From positions 404 through 64,403 of the forward strand of contig DDQZ01000024.1 of the NCBI GenBank assembly GCA_002343505.1: 64,000 nucleotides of DNA, written 5' to 3'. The stretch is from Verrucomicrobiaceae bacterium UBA2429. GTDB lineage: Bacteria; Verrucomicrobiota; Verrucomicrobiia; Verrucomicrobiales; Verrucomicrobiaceae. Positions 52,639 to 62,305 of the stretch are shown here, in pieces (within the stretch, counting starts at the first letter, position 1; each line of letters starts with the position of its first letter). Below the pieces are notes generated by a model that had not been told where the DNA came from, did no database searches, and was given only the letters and a program-made list of their open reading frames with translations. A program made the translations under genes and the position numbers.

Positions 52639-54528
52639 ATGCGTTTTTTGACCCGACTTCATGCCGTGCTGCTGGCAGCCGCGATGCCGGCTCACGCGGA
52701 GCCGCCGCGTCCGAACATCCTCTGGCTCACCGCCGAGGACATGAGCCCGAATCTCGGCTGCTACGGTGATGCGGACGCCATCACACCGCGCCTCGACGCT
52801 TTCGCCAAAGAGGCCGTGCGTTACGACCGCGCCTTCGCCACCGCGCCGGTGTGCTCGCCCGCGCGCTCCTGCCTGATCACCGGCATGTTTGCCACCAGCC
52901 TCGGCACGCAGCGGCTGCGCTCGGCTTTTCCGATTCCCGCGGAGTTCGGCCCCTTCACCGAGCGACTGCGCGATGCGGGCTGGCATTGCGTGAACAACGT
53001 GAAGACCGATTACAATTTGCGCGATGAGCCCGCCTTCATCCGCCGCGCCTGGGAGGAAAGCTCGCCCACGGCGCACTGGCGCTCGCGGCGCGAAGGGCAG
53101 CCTTTCTTTGCCGTCTTCAACTTCATGACCACGCACCAGTCCCGCACCAGCGTGTGGTCGCACGAGGAGTTCGAGCGTGAGGTCGGCTCCAAACTCTCGC
53201 TCGGGGAGCGGCATGATGCCGCGCATGTCACGCTGCCGCCGTTTTACCCGGACACGGCGGAGTCCCGCCGCGCCTGGGCCCGCTACCACGACTGCGTCAC
53301 GCGCATGGACACGCAGGCGGGGGAGATTCTCGACCAGATCGAAGCCGACGGACTCGCGGAGGACACGATCGTGTTTTTCTTCGCCGACCACGGCATGGGC
53401 ATGCCGCGCGGGAAGCGCTGCCTTCACGACTCCGGCCTGCGCGTGCCGCTGCTCGTCCGTTTTCCGAAAAAGTGGGCGCAGTTGGCGCCGGGCGCGCCCG
53501 GCTCGGCGACGGAGCGTCTGGTGAGCTTCGTGGACTTCGCACCCACGGTGCTCAGCCTGTGCGGAGTCAAAGCGCCCGCGCATTTCCAGGGCCGCGCCTT
53601 CCTCGGCGCGGATGCCGCGCCGCCGCGCGAGTTCGTGCATGGCGCGCGCGACCGCGTGGATGAGGCCTTCGATCTTTCCCGCAGCGCGCGCGACGGGCGC
53701 TGGCTCTACATTCGCAACTTCATGCCGCACCTGTCGTGGATGCAGCCCGAGGGTTACTCCGACGCGTCCACCTTCCGCCAGGAGCTGAAACACCTCGCCG
53801 CGCAGGGCAGGCTGGAGGGCGGTGCGGGATTCTATGCCGCGCCGACCCGATCTCTGGAGGAGCTCTATGACACGCGGGCTGATCCACACCAGCTCCGCAA
53901 CCTCGCCCACGCGCCGGAGCATGAGACGACACTGGCGCGGATGCGCGCCGAGCTGCGCCGCTGGCAGATGGAGACGCGGGACGCGGGTTTCCTCACCGAA
54001 CCGCAAATGTGGCAGCGCCTTGCCGGGGATGAAACGCCCTGGCAAATCGCGCGTGATGACTCGCGGTATCCTCTCGGCCTCCTGCTCGAAGCCGCGGATG
54101 CCGTCGGGCGCAAGGATGCCCAGGAGCGCCAGCGCCAGTGGTTGCGCGACCCTCATGACGCCGTGCGCTACTGGGCCGTGACCGACCTTTTCGCCCGCGA
54201 GACTTTGACAAAGGCGGACATCCAGGCGTTACGCGAGGTTTTGCAGGACTCATCCACCATCATCCGTGTCGAAGCCGCGTCCGCCCTGGCGCGGCAAGGC
54301 GAGACCGGGGAGGCATTGCCGGTTCTCACCGCCGCTCTGCGCTCCGAATCCGTGGAAACAAGGCTTCACGCGGCCCGCGCACTTGAACTCGCCGGTGCTG
54401 TCGCCATTCCCGCGCGCGAGGCGATGAAGAGCGCCCTTGATGCGGCGCGCGAGGCCGAGAAATCCGGCGACACATTCTCCATGTTCATCCGCTTCAGCCT
54501 CGAAGCCGCGCTGCGTCGCGAGGATTGA
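52639..54528 (+). CDS. Secreted sulfatase with C-terminal HEAT-like repeats
   Basis: 629 residues with a signal peptide (HAVLLAAAMPAHA). Formylglycine site C72-S-P-A-R, metal residues in LTAEDMSPN and FFFADHGMGMPRGK. The sulfatase domain ends near 470 with LEELYDTRADPHQLRNLA. The last ~130 residues form HEAT-like helices (VEAASALARQGETGEALPVL, TRLHAARALELAG), a combination seen in heparan-N-sulfatase-like proteins of this phylum. It is co-transcribed with the sulfatase upstream, presumably for the same glycan. Confidence 0.83.
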   Translation: MRFLTRLHAVLLAAAMPAHAEPPRPNILWLTAEDMSPNLGCYGDADAITPRLDAFAKEAVRYDRAFATAPVCSPARSCLITGMFATSLGTQRLRSAFPIPAEFGPFTERLRDAGWHCVNNVKTDYNLRDEPAFIRRAWEESSPTAHWRSRREGQPFFAVFNFMTTHQSRTSVWSHEEFEREVGSKLSLGERHDAAHVTLPPFYPDTAESRRAWARYHDCVTRMDTQAGEILDQIEADGLAEDTIVFFFADHGMGMPRGKRCLHDSGLRVPLLVRFPKKWAQLAPGAPGSATERLVSFVDFAPTVLSLCGVKAPAHFQGRAFLGADAAPPREFVHGARDRVDEAFDLSRSARDGRWLYIRNFMPHLSWMQPEGYSDASTFRQELKHLAAQGRLEGGAGFYAAPTRSLEELYDTRADPHQLRNLAHAPEHETTLARMRAELRRWQMETRDAGFLTEPQMWQRLAGDETPWQIARDDSRYPLGLLLEAADAVGRKDAQERQRQWLRDPHDAVRYWAVTDLFARETLTKADIQALREVLQDSSTIIRVEAASALARQGETGEALPVLTAALRSESVETRLHAARALELAGAVAIPAREAMKSALDAAREAEKSGDTFSMFIRFSLEAALRRED

Positions 54529-54574
54529 AGAGTTTGCGCAAACGGCATCCTCGCGCTCCCGTGCGCGCCTCCGC

Positions 54575-55144
54575 ATGAAACTGCCCGCCATCATCTTCTT
54601 TCTGCTTTGCTCCCTGCCCTCCACACCGGCTCACGCGCAGGAACTGACGCTGCCCGACTGCGACTCCAAACCGCACGCGCCGCTGGATGCCGGCGGCAAG
54701 GCGGCCGTGGTGCTGTTTTTCGTCTCACCCTTCTGCCCGACGACGAAATCCTTCATGGCCGAGATCAACCAAATCTCCGGCGACCATGCGGAGAAGGCGC
54801 GTTTTTTCCTCATCCACTCAGACCCCGCCGTCACGCCCGAAGTGGCGTTCCAGCACGCGGAGATGTCGGGCGTGAGAATGACGGTGCTGCTCGACACGGA
54901 GCAAAAGCTGGCCCGTCATGCCGGCGCGCGCGTCACACCCGAGACGGTGGTCTTCTCGCCGCAGGGGGCGGTGCTCTATCGCGGCCGAGTCAATGATCTA
55001 TACCTCGGCCCCACCAAGCGCCAGCGCGCGGCCACCACGCGGGATTTGCGAGACGCGCTGGAGGCTGTCTTTGCAGGGAGGCCCGTGCCTGAGCCTCAGC
55101 ACGAGGCGCAAGGCTGCAAAATCAGCGGAATCCCGCAGCCGTGA
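54575..55144 (+). CDS. Secreted redoxin/thioredoxin-fold protein with a single active-site Cys
   Basis: 189 residues from the ATG at 54575; signal peptide IIFFLLCSLPSTPAHA. The thioredoxin fold has VVLFFVSPFCPTTKSFMAEI, where the CxxC position is C-P-T-T, so the second Cys is absent; a cis-Pro segment RVTPETVVFSP follows. The C-terminal GCKI Cys could serve as partner. Such one-Cys periplasmic redoxins are frequent in Planctomycetota and Verrucomicrobiota. It follows the sulfatases by 46 bases. Confidence 0.65.
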   Translation: MKLPAIIFFLLCSLPSTPAHAQELTLPDCDSKPHAPLDAGGKAAVVLFFVSPFCPTTKSFMAEINQISGDHAEKARFFLIHSDPAVTPEVAFQHAEMSGVRMTVLLDTEQKLARHAGARVTPETVVFSPQGAVLYRGRVNDLYLGPTKRQRAATTRDLRDALEAVFAGRPVPEPQHEAQGCKISGIPQP

Positions 55145-55192
55145 GATTTTCCTGCGCGCCTTCCCGCGGACAATGTTCACCTGGCCACATTA

Positions 55193-57757
55193 TTATCTGG
55201 CCCCCGGACGGCGCACGATGGCCGCCTCGGTTTGAGCGTTCTGGGGGCGCTTGAAAAGTTTGCGCGCGAGTTCCATGACTCGGTTGCGGCGTTCGACAGG
55301 CACCTGCTCGTAAACCGGGCTTTTCTCCTGCGAGATGAAACGCGTGGTCTCCTCACCGAACGGACTGCTGCCAGGCGCGTGGCGCACACCAGGTGGGATG
55401 TCATGCATGCCTTCGATGATGCTTGGCTGAAGCATGATGAGCAACTCACGCCGGTTGTCCTCTTTTCGAGTGGTGCCAATAAGATGTTTGATGAACGGAA
55501 TGCTGCCAAGGATGGGCACATTGGTTTTTTCGTTCTCGTCATTCTCGCGGATCAAGCCGCCAAGGAGCACGGTGGAGTTGTTTTTGCACATGACGACTGT
55601 GTTGAGCTGCTGCTTGGTCAGAATGGGGTAGGTGTTCTCGGCGATGACCGTGCTGCCGGCCACCTCGCTGTTCTCCTGGGAGATTTGCAGGGTCAACTCG
55701 TCGTCGGAGTTGATGAGGGGCACGATGTTCAGGCTGAGCACGACATCCTGATACTGGACGTTGGAAAGCAGTCCGGTGCCTGTGGTGCCGCCGCCGATGA
55801 GACCCTGGGTGGATGTGGCGATGGGAAACGAGGAGCCGCTGCTGATGTTGGCCGCCGTGTTGTTCATGGTGAAGACGGAGGGCCGCGAGATGACCTTGAA
55901 ATCGGAGCTTGTCTGCAGCGTGTGGACGATCAAGTCGAGGCCTTCGCGCACTCCTCCGTAAAAAGTCAGGCCGGAGCGCAGCGCTAGATCCGCAAGCGGC
56001 ACAGCAGTGCGCGGGTCCAAAGGGAGCACGGCTGCCTGGCCGAGCTGACCTGCCAGGCCCCGGGTGAAGCCCGAACCCTGGCGCTCGCGAGCGCGGATGA
56101 GGTATTCAATCCCTATGGAGCCATCCTTGCCATACTGCGCATCTCCAATGACCGCTGAAATGAGAATCTGCTGCGGACGGCGGTCCAATTCGTCGAGAAT
56201 TTCATTCAGAATGCGCAGGTGCTCGGGCGGCCCGGAGGCGAAGACGGAGTTCGCCACAGGATCGCTGATGAGCAGCGTTTTGCCGATGACGAGCGAGCGC
56301 GGGCCGTTGTTGGGGCGCAGCGGCTGAAGATTGCCGCCGCCTCCACCAAAGCCACTGCCTCCACCGCCAAAACCGCCTCCGCCGAGTCCGCCGCCCAATC
56401 CACTGCCAAAACCTCCGCTGTTGTTATTGTTGCCAAAAAGGCCGCCGCCGCCGGTGTTGCTGTTGTTGTTGCCGAACAAGCCGCCGGAGTTTGTCTGTGT
56501 GTTGGTGGCGCCGGCGCCACTCTGCCCCAGGCTGTTCACGCCGCCGCCTCCGGCGCCGCCGTTTTCCCCGCCCTCGGTGCGGGAGATGGCGTCGCTGATG
56601 ATGCCGAGCGCTGCTTCGACGCCCAGATATTTGAGCGTGCGCGAGACAAAATTCCTGAGGTCGGAAGCCGCGTCGAGCTCGTCCACGAGCGTTTGAATGG
56701 TCTCCATCGTCTCCGGGCTGGCCATGACGAGCAGGCAGTTGCGCCGGACGATGGCGTGGATCTTGGGCGGAGTCTCCTCGGTGGACGAAGCCGTGCCGCC
56801 GCCTGCCGCTGAGGCTGACGCGGCCTGCGGAGTCTCGCCCTGCGGCACGATGCCCATTTGCGCCGCCCCAGGATTCGGAACGGCGGGGCGGGCGCCTGAG
56901 CCGCGGCTGCCGCCACTGGAATTGGAGCCGCTCTCGGACAGTCCGAGGATTTCCTCCAGCGCCTTTTTCACATCCTCCGCATCCGAGCGTGTGAGCTGGA
57001 TGGTCCTGGAGATGGTGGGCGCGGGTTTGTTGTCTATGCGCTCCAGCAGCGCCAGGATGGAGCGGATGGTGTTGCTGTTTTCGGTGATGACCAGCGCCTT
57101 GGCGTTCGGCACAGGATGCACAAGACCGTAGCTGTGGCGGGGGATGACCTGGTCAATGGCCTTCTGCGCGTCCTCGGTGTTGAGGTGTTTGAGAATGACG
57201 ACGTGATTGACCACTTGGTCGGTCTCCGGAAGATCGAAGGCGGACTCGATGAAGGGCGCGCCCTCGGTCTGGGGTTTTTTGGCCTCGGAGAGCAGCTTCA
57301 CCATGCCTTCGCCGGCGGGCACAAAGGAGTATCCATTCAAAAGCAGGCTCTTCTCGATGAACATGATGGCCTTGTCCTTCGGCAGCTCGCCAGTGGTCTC
57401 GATGGAGACGGTGGCCTGCTCGGCATTGGCATCCCGGATGATCTTCAGCCCCGTGAGATCCTCGTAAACGAGCAGGATCTGCGAAAGCGGTGTGTTCGGA
57501 AACTGCAGTTCCACGCCGCCGCCGGGTTTGATGGCGTCCTCGGGCCGGATGGCCTCGCGCTCGGCGGGGTCGGCGCTCGCTGAAGCGGGCACGCCGGGGC
57601 GCGGCGGCTGGCCGGGGATGGCGCGGCCAGGGGCGGGCAACTGCGGACGCTGGGCGTTCGGACTGGCCGGGCGCTGCCCCTGCGGCGGTATCTGGGCCAG
57701 CGCGGATGCAGGGCAAAGACCGAACAGAAGAAGGAGAAAAAGATGGCTGCGGTTCAT
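55193..57757 (-). CDS. gspD: Type II secretion/type IV pilus-like secretin (GspD family)
   Basis: 854 residues. Signal peptide HLFLLLLFGLCPASALA, a Pro/Gln-rich spacer, then N0 (VELQFPNTPLSQILLVYEDLTG) and N1-N3 domains (KHLNTEDAQKAIDQV, QLTRSDAEDVKKALEEI). Next comes a long Gly/Asn-rich low-complexity loop (about 425-500), then the secretin core with SRPSVFTMNNTAA, DDELTLQISQE and the lip motif VPILGSIPFIKHLIG. It forms the outer-membrane channel. It is the last gene of a five-gene unit with the L-, M- and two C/P-like genes. Confidence 0.85.
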   Translation of the reverse strand: MNRSHLFLLLLFGLCPASALAQIPPQGQRPASPNAQRPQLPAPGRAIPGQPPRPGVPASASADPAEREAIRPEDAIKPGGGVELQFPNTPLSQILLVYEDLTGLKIIRDANAEQATVSIETTGELPKDKAIMFIEKSLLLNGYSFVPAGEGMVKLLSEAKKPQTEGAPFIESAFDLPETDQVVNHVVILKHLNTEDAQKAIDQVIPRHSYGLVHPVPNAKALVITENSNTIRSILALLERIDNKPAPTISRTIQLTRSDAEDVKKALEEILGLSESGSNSSGGSRGSGARPAVPNPGAAQMGIVPQGETPQAASASAAGGGTASSTEETPPKIHAIVRRNCLLVMASPETMETIQTLVDELDAASDLRNFVSRTLKYLGVEAALGIISDAISRTEGGENGGAGGGGVNSLGQSGAGATNTQTNSGGLFGNNNSNTGGGGLFGNNNNSGGFGSGLGGGLGGGGFGGGGSGFGGGGGNLQPLRPNNGPRSLVIGKTLLISDPVANSVFASGPPEHLRILNEILDELDRRPQQILISAVIGDAQYGKDGSIGIEYLIRARERQGSGFTRGLAGQLGQAAVLPLDPRTAVPLADLALRSGLTFYGGVREGLDLIVHTLQTSSDFKVISRPSVFTMNNTAANISSGSSFPIATSTQGLIGGGTTGTGLLSNVQYQDVVLSLNIVPLINSDDELTLQISQENSEVAGSTVIAENTYPILTKQQLNTVVMCKNNSTVLLGGLIRENDENEKTNVPILGSIPFIKHLIGTTRKEDNRRELLIMLQPSIIEGMHDIPPGVRHAPGSSPFGEETTRFISQEKSPVYEQVPVERRNRVMELARKLFKRPQNAQTEAAIVRRPGAR

Positions 57758-57769
57758 GGAGGTTCAGGC

Positions 57770-58273
57770 TCAGGGCTGCGGAGGCGTGATCAATGCGCGG
57801 CGCTTTGAAATGGAGGGCGGTGCAACCGCTGACGGCGGTGCGGGCATGGCGGGGGTGAATTCAAATCCAAAGTCCGCAGTGACACCATCCAGGCTCAGGG
57901 TCACTTGCGCCGAGTCACGGTTGCGGTGAAGCCGCGCCTCGACGATCTGGAAGCGGTCATTGGCGTCGTTATTTTGAATTTGCCTGTGCATGCCTGTCGT
58001 TTTGCTTTTCAAAAAGACACTGACCACTCCGTCCGTGCTTTTGTAGATGCCTGCCAATGACCAGTCACGCGCCCAGGATTCTGCGGGCACCGGACCGGGC
58101 GGCGGGGCTTGGCGGAGAAATGGATTTTTTTCCGCGCACCAGACATTTTGAAAGCGCGCCGACGGAATCGCCTCGGGGAGCGCCGAACAAGTTGATCCTC
58201 CTGAGTAACTGGAAAAAAGACAGATCATCCCGACAAGGCTGATGATTTGGGAGGTTCTGGAAAAGTATTTCAT
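57770..58273 (-). CDS. Periplasmic protein, short paralogue of the preceding gene product
   Basis: 167 residues with an N-terminal signal/anchor helix. The core WSLAGIYKSTDGVVSVFLKSKTTG, FQIVEARLHRNRDSAQVTL matches the product at 58284-59144 (WALAGMYKSTTGKITVTLQ, FRLVEAKFNRNRNEASVII). Both end in PPSISKRR/SRRR and Pro-rich tails. The two are tandem paralogues between the M-like and secretin genes, the place of GspC/PilP, which link the inner-membrane platform to the secretin. That role is inferred. Confidence 0.6.
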   Translation of the reverse strand: MKYFSRTSQIISLVGMICLFSSYSGGSTCSALPEAIPSARFQNVWCAEKNPFLRQAPPPGPVPAESWARDWSLAGIYKSTDGVVSVFLKSKTTGMHRQIQNNDANDRFQIVEARLHRNRDSAQVTLSLDGVTADFGFEFTPAMPAPPSAVAPPSISKRRALITPPQP

Positions 58274-58283
58274 GGGCTGCTTT

Positions 58284-59144
58284 TCAGGGTTGCGGAGGCG
58301 GGGCGACGGTGGGAGGAGGGATCAATTGACGCCGGCGTGAAATGGAGGGCGGAGTGACAGCAGACGCGGCTCCCGGCGCGCCAACGGCTCCGGGAACTAG
58401 AGTGCGCGTTGTGCCTGGCACGGTGACGCCGGGGCGGGGAACGCCGCCCACGCCTCCAGTGGCGCTGACAGGCACACCTGGAGCGCCCGGCATCCCTGGC
58501 TGCTGCGCGCCCGGCTGGCCGGCCGCGTTCGCGGGCGGGCGAAGCGTGTTGTTGATGGTGACGGGCTTGGAGATCAGGGAGTCGTCATATTTGATTTCCG
58601 CAGACTGGCTGCCCTTGGCTATGATGACAGACGCCTCGTTGCGGTTGCGGTTGAACTTGGCTTCGACCAGACGGAACTCTCCCTCGGTGTCCTCGTTGGT
58701 CACGCGCTGGTATTCCTGCGTCTGCTTGTTCTGAAGAGTGACGGTGATCTTGCCCGTCGTGCTTTTGTACATGCCTGCCAGCGCCCAGTCCTGGGCAAAG
58801 GAGACGGTGGCCTGTGCCACAGCCACCGTTTTGAGCATGAAGGGATTCTTTGACCACGCAGCCTGGTAGCGGGAGTCAGGGTGGGCCTTGGGGATGTTTT
58901 CACCGGCGATCTCCTCCGGCGGATCATCAGCGCCGGGAGTGGCCGGCTGCCCCTCGCGCGCGAGGGCTGACATTTCAACTGGCGGCGAATCCACTTCCGC
59001 TGGTGTTTCGACAGGGACGGGAGGCGTCCCTGAAACGCCGGCCTGCGGCATCGCCACAGCGGGCGGGTCATCCGCCGCAGGCTGGTCCTGCGCCACCGCG
59101 GTTGCGGCAGCCCAAAATAGAAACAGAATGGCGGAGGTCTTCAT
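58284..59144 (-). CDS. Periplasmic Pro-rich protein of the secretion locus (GspC/PilP position)
   Basis: 286 residues from the ATG at 59144; signal peptide AILFLFWAAATAVAQ. A Pro/Asp-rich spacer (20-90), a domain with WALAGMYKSTTGKITVTLQ (about 125-195), then a Pro/Gly-rich tail with repeated GAPG/VPG units. The WALAGMY domain resembles the beta-strand module of PilP/GspC homology regions. The start overlaps the M-like stop by four bases. No family assignment beyond position and fold guess is justified. Confidence 0.6.
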   Translation of the reverse strand: MKTSAILFLFWAAATAVAQDQPAADDPPAVAMPQAGVSGTPPVPVETPAEVDSPPVEMSALAREGQPATPGADDPPEEIAGENIPKAHPDSRYQAAWSKNPFMLKTVAVAQATVSFAQDWALAGMYKSTTGKITVTLQNKQTQEYQRVTNEDTEGEFRLVEAKFNRNRNEASVIIAKGSQSAEIKYDDSLISKPVTINNTLRPPANAAGQPGAQQPGMPGAPGVPVSATGGVGGVPRPGVTVPGTTRTLVPGAVGAPGAASAVTPPSISRRRQLIPPPTVAPPPQP

Positions 59145-59665
59145 GACGGCGGCAGGCGGAACCATTTCTGGATGTTCATGTTCACAATGACCTCCGAGGT
59201 GTCCTCCTCATTTGGAGTCATGGTCAGAGCGGGGATGCTGATGAAGGACTCGGGCCGCTGCAGATCATGCAGCCAGCGGTTCATGGCCTCCCATCCCGCG
59301 CGCGCTTCGACATTCATGTTCGAGGAGGTCAGCCCGGGACGCTCGCTGGGGGCCACGGGCTGGTTCTGGGTGAGGGTGATGCCATGCGAGCCGGCGGATT
59401 TTTGGATCAAATCCAGCAGGCTGAGGTCGGCCTCGCTGCGGCGCGTGTAAAGCGGCTGCTTTTGCTCCAGCCATTGCAGCCTTGTGTTCCAAAAATCCTG
59501 CTGGGACAGCAGATCGTCAGCCTCAAGTTTGCGCGACTGCACCTCGATGGCGCGAGCGTCCACTCGCTGCTTCCAGCTTTTCAGCCGGGTCAGTCCGATG
59601 AACGCGCCGCCGATGACGAGCACGGCGCCGAGTCCGAGGGCGAGGCGTTGTTCGCTGGCGGTCAT
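59141..59665 (-). CDS. GspM/PilO-like inner-membrane assembly protein
   Basis: 174 residues. One N-terminal membrane helix (LALGLGAVLVIGGAFIGL), a coiled-coil segment (residues 35-70) and a ferredoxin-like C-terminal domain with LLDLIQKSAGSHGITLTQ and FISIPALTMTPNEE, the layout of GspM/PilO. It forms part of the inner-membrane platform. Overlaps both neighbours by four bases. Confidence 0.7.
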   Translation of the reverse strand: MTASEQRLALGLGAVLVIGGAFIGLTRLKSWKQRVDARAIEVQSRKLEADDLLSQQDFWNTRLQWLEQKQPLYTRRSEADLSLLDLIQKSAGSHGITLTQNQPVAPSERPGLTSSNMNVEARAGWEAMNRWLHDLQRPESFISIPALTMTPNEEDTSEVIVNMNIQKWFRLPPS

Positions 59666-60897
59666 GACGATTCTCCTCCGTCGGTTTCACTCTCATCAGG
59701 CACGCGCGCCTCGGCGCGGAAGGTGGCGCGCCCGTCGGGCAGGTTGGTGGGCTGGGGAAAGTCCCAGCGCCAGTGCTTGAAGGCATCTGCTCCCACTAGT
59801 TTGTCACGAAACTCGATGCCATGCCCCAGGCTTGAGGCCTCGCCGTCGAGAACCATGCCGTCTTCCCTCACCTCGAAGCGGGTCAGGCGGATGCCCTCCG
59901 GCGGCAGCAGGGACACGAGCTGGTAAAGCGCCTCCACGGGATAATGCTCGGGGTTGACGGCGGTGCGCATGTCCTCCCAGGCCTCGCGCGCGTCGCGGAT
60001 GGCGGCCAGCTCCGGCTCCAATCCATCAAGACGGGCAGTCTCGGCGGCAAGCGCGCGGTCGCGCAGGCCCACGCGCACGGCAAAGGCTCCGAGAGCGGCG
60101 ACAAGCACAAAAACAAATGCCAGGGCGCCCATGGCGACGAGGCGCCGATGCTGACGCTCCGCGCGTTCCCTCACGATCTGGCTTGGAATAAGGCGCGAGG
60201 TTTGCCCAGGCAGCACGGGAGCGGTCTCTCTGCGCGCCACAACCGGAAGGTCCAACTCCGCCTCGAAGGCCGCCAGTGACTCGTCGGTCTCGCCATCGGA
60301 CAGGACGACAGCCACACTCTGCACCGGCGGCATGAGCGCGGCGAGATCGAGCGAGGCGAGCACGCAGCGTATTTCCGCAGCGGCATCGTCGTCCAGATGC
60401 CGCGCGGCGAGCGCCTGGCAGTGGAGGGGCTGCCCGGACTCATGCGGCACGGCCAGCACAAGCTGGCCGTCCTCCCGCCAGATCAGCAGCTCGCCGGGAT
60501 TGAGCTTGTGAAAAGCCACCGACGGGGCAAAGCGGGCGTCCCGCCCCTCATCCAGCACTGTCTCGGGCAGCGGGGCCACCTGCACAAAAGCCGCCGCGGG
60601 AAGATCACGGGAGTCATTGCCGAGAGGAAACAATTCGAAGTCATGCGCCTCCGCCGTCTCACCTGCGAAACCGGCGGCCTCCAGTTCGAGCTGCGCGGCC
60701 GCCTCGCGGCGGGCGGCATCCACACCCTGGAAGTGCATGGGCACCGAGACAAGACAGCGGGCCGGCAGGGCGATCCAGTCCGCGCCCTTGCGCGAGCGGT
60801 TCTCAGGCTCGGGATGGGTGCCGGACCCGTTGCGCGAACGCCATGCCTGAAAGCCCTCCTTGCGGGGCACGAGCATGAGTTCATCGGCGGTTTTCAT
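59662..60897 (-). CDS. GspL/PilN-like inner-membrane platform protein
   Basis: 411 residues. The cytoplasmic part (1-245) is an actin-like fold in GspL (AALMPPVQSVAVVLSDG is a typical strand region). A single helix (VAMGALAFVFVLVAALGAFAV, about 255-275) is followed by a periplasmic coiled coil and a ferredoxin-like domain (LYQLVSLLPPEGIRLTRFEV). This matches GspL, or fused PilM/PilN. It starts the five-gene minus-strand operon that ends with the secretin. GspE, F and G are not in the window. Confidence 0.7.
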   Translation of the reverse strand: MKTADELMLVPRKEGFQAWRSRNGSGTHPEPENRSRKGADWIALPARCLVSVPMHFQGVDAARREAAAQLELEAAGFAGETAEAHDFELFPLGNDSRDLPAAAFVQVAPLPETVLDEGRDARFAPSVAFHKLNPGELLIWREDGQLVLAVPHESGQPLHCQALAARHLDDDAAAEIRCVLASLDLAALMPPVQSVAVVLSDGETDESLAAFEAELDLPVVARRETAPVLPGQTSRLIPSQIVRERAERQHRRLVAMGALAFVFVLVAALGAFAVRVGLRDRALAAETARLDGLEPELAAIRDAREAWEDMRTAVNPEHYPVEALYQLVSLLPPEGIRLTRFEVREDGMVLDGEASSLGHGIEFRDKLVGADAFKHWRWDFPQPTNLPDGRATFRAEARVPDESETDGGESS

Positions 60898-61089
60898 GAA
60901 TGAGGCTGAGATGGAGGGCGGTTTGGGGAAAACGATGATACCGGACGGGCCGCAAAGCGCAAGGCAGGAAGGGAGACAGAAGCGTGAAGTGGACGGTTCA
61001 AAAGAAGAGCGGGGCGGCTGGTCACGAGCGCCAGACCGCGCCGCGCCAGCGACGCGGAGTCTGAACCGCGAGCGCCCGCCCTGCCAGCA

Positions 61090-62184
61090 TCAACGCCGCA
61101 GGGCGGCCCGGATCATGAGCGCCTCGGCCACATTTTCAGCGGTGAGCAGGCCAACAAGGCGGCCCGAAACCGGATCCAGCACGGGCAGCATGGGGCAGCG
61201 GATGGAGCGCAGCCGCTCCACCGCCTCGCCTAGGCTGGTGACGGGTGTGACTGACTCCGCGCATTCATCCGCGCAATCCGCCGCAAGGTGCAGCGTGCCG
61301 TGCTTGGAAAGGCCCTCGATGAGCCGCTGGCGGCTGAGCACGCCGAGCAGGCTGCCATCCCGCTCCAGCAGGGGAAAGTCGTGCTGCGAGCCGGAGATGA
61401 GCAGATCCACCGCATCCGCCAGCACGGCGTCCGGAGGCAGGGTGTGGAAGTCGGTGAGCATGGCATCCCGCACGCGCAGGCCGCGCGTGGCCTCGCTCTC
61501 GGAGACGGCGGCGGCCTCCTGGCCGGCGGCCATGAAGATGAAGAAGGCGATGAGCAGCAGGATGGGCTGGAAGACGCCTGCCAGCAGCATCCAGAGCACC
61601 ACCGTCAGCGCGATCCCCTGGCCGATGGCGGCGGCCCAGCGGGTGGCTTTGCCGTAATCAAAAACCATCGCCATCAGCGCCCGCAGCACACGGCCCCCGT
61701 CCATGGGAAAAGCCGGGATCATGTTGAAGACGACCATCAGCAGATTCCACAGCATGAGCTTTTCCCAAAAATGCCCGGACTGCTCAAAACGGAAGGCGGC
61801 AGGGTCGGCATCCAGTCTCAAACCCAGCGCCAGATAAATGAGCAAGGCGATGCCGACATTGACCAGCGGCCCGCAGACAGCGACGACAAGCTCATGCGCG
61901 GGACGGCGCGGCATGCGCTCCAGGCGGGCCACACCGCCGATGGGCAGCAGGGTGATGTCCGGCGTGCGGATGCCGTAACCGCGCGCGGCGAAGACATGGC
62001 CGAACTCGTGCAGCAGCACGCAAAAAAACATGGCGCTGATGAAAAGCACCGCGTCCAGCGCTCCCGGCAGCCCCTCCCCGCGCCCCATGCCGTGAAGGGC
62101 CACAAAGGCAAGCAGGATGAAAAAGGTGATGTGAATGCGCACCTCGGTTCCGGCGACGGTGGCGATTTTGAAGGACCATCTCAT
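61090..62184 (-). CDS. Site-2 protease family membrane metalloprotease (M50) with CBS domains
   Basis: 364 residues from the ATG at 62184, just before the conserved MRWSFKIATVAGTEVRIHIT. Six membrane helices. The zinc site is LLHEFGHVFAARGYG (HExxH); the third ligand is Asp in FPMDGGRVLRAL. Two CBS domains follow (about 240-360; FPLLERDGSLLGVLSRQRL, CPMLPVLDPVSGRLVGLL). These proteases cut membrane proteins in signalling; CBS domains sense adenine nucleotides. The substrate is unknown. Confidence 0.87.
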   Translation of the reverse strand: MRWSFKIATVAGTEVRIHITFFILLAFVALHGMGRGEGLPGALDAVLFISAMFFCVLLHEFGHVFAARGYGIRTPDITLLPIGGVARLERMPRRPAHELVVAVCGPLVNVGIALLIYLALGLRLDADPAAFRFEQSGHFWEKLMLWNLLMVVFNMIPAFPMDGGRVLRALMAMVFDYGKATRWAAAIGQGIALTVVLWMLLAGVFQPILLLIAFFIFMAAGQEAAAVSESEATRGLRVRDAMLTDFHTLPPDAVLADAVDLLISGSQHDFPLLERDGSLLGVLSRQRLIEGLSKHGTLHLAADCADECAESVTPVTSLGEAVERLRSIRCPMLPVLDPVSGRLVGLLTAENVAEALMIRAALRR

Positions 62185-62222
62185 GAGTCCGCATCCATAG
62201 CGGCGCGCGCGCCAAAAGCAAA

Positions 62223-62250
62223 GGGCGCATGGAGCTGCCTCCATGCGCCC
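62223..62250 (-). terminator. Perfect 12-bp hairpin, terminator of the outer-membrane gene
   Basis: GGGCGCATGGAG (62223-62234) and CTCCATGCGCCC (62239-62250) pair completely around a four-base loop. On the minus strand T-rich sequence follows. It lies 56 bases after the stop of the gene at 62306. A second hairpin, ACGGCCT/AGGCCGT, directly spans that stop (62290-62306). Confidence 0.7.
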
Positions 62251-62305
62251 GGTCACCACTCGACCAAACAGGCGTCACACCTGACGCCCACGGCCTTTCA
62301 GGCCG

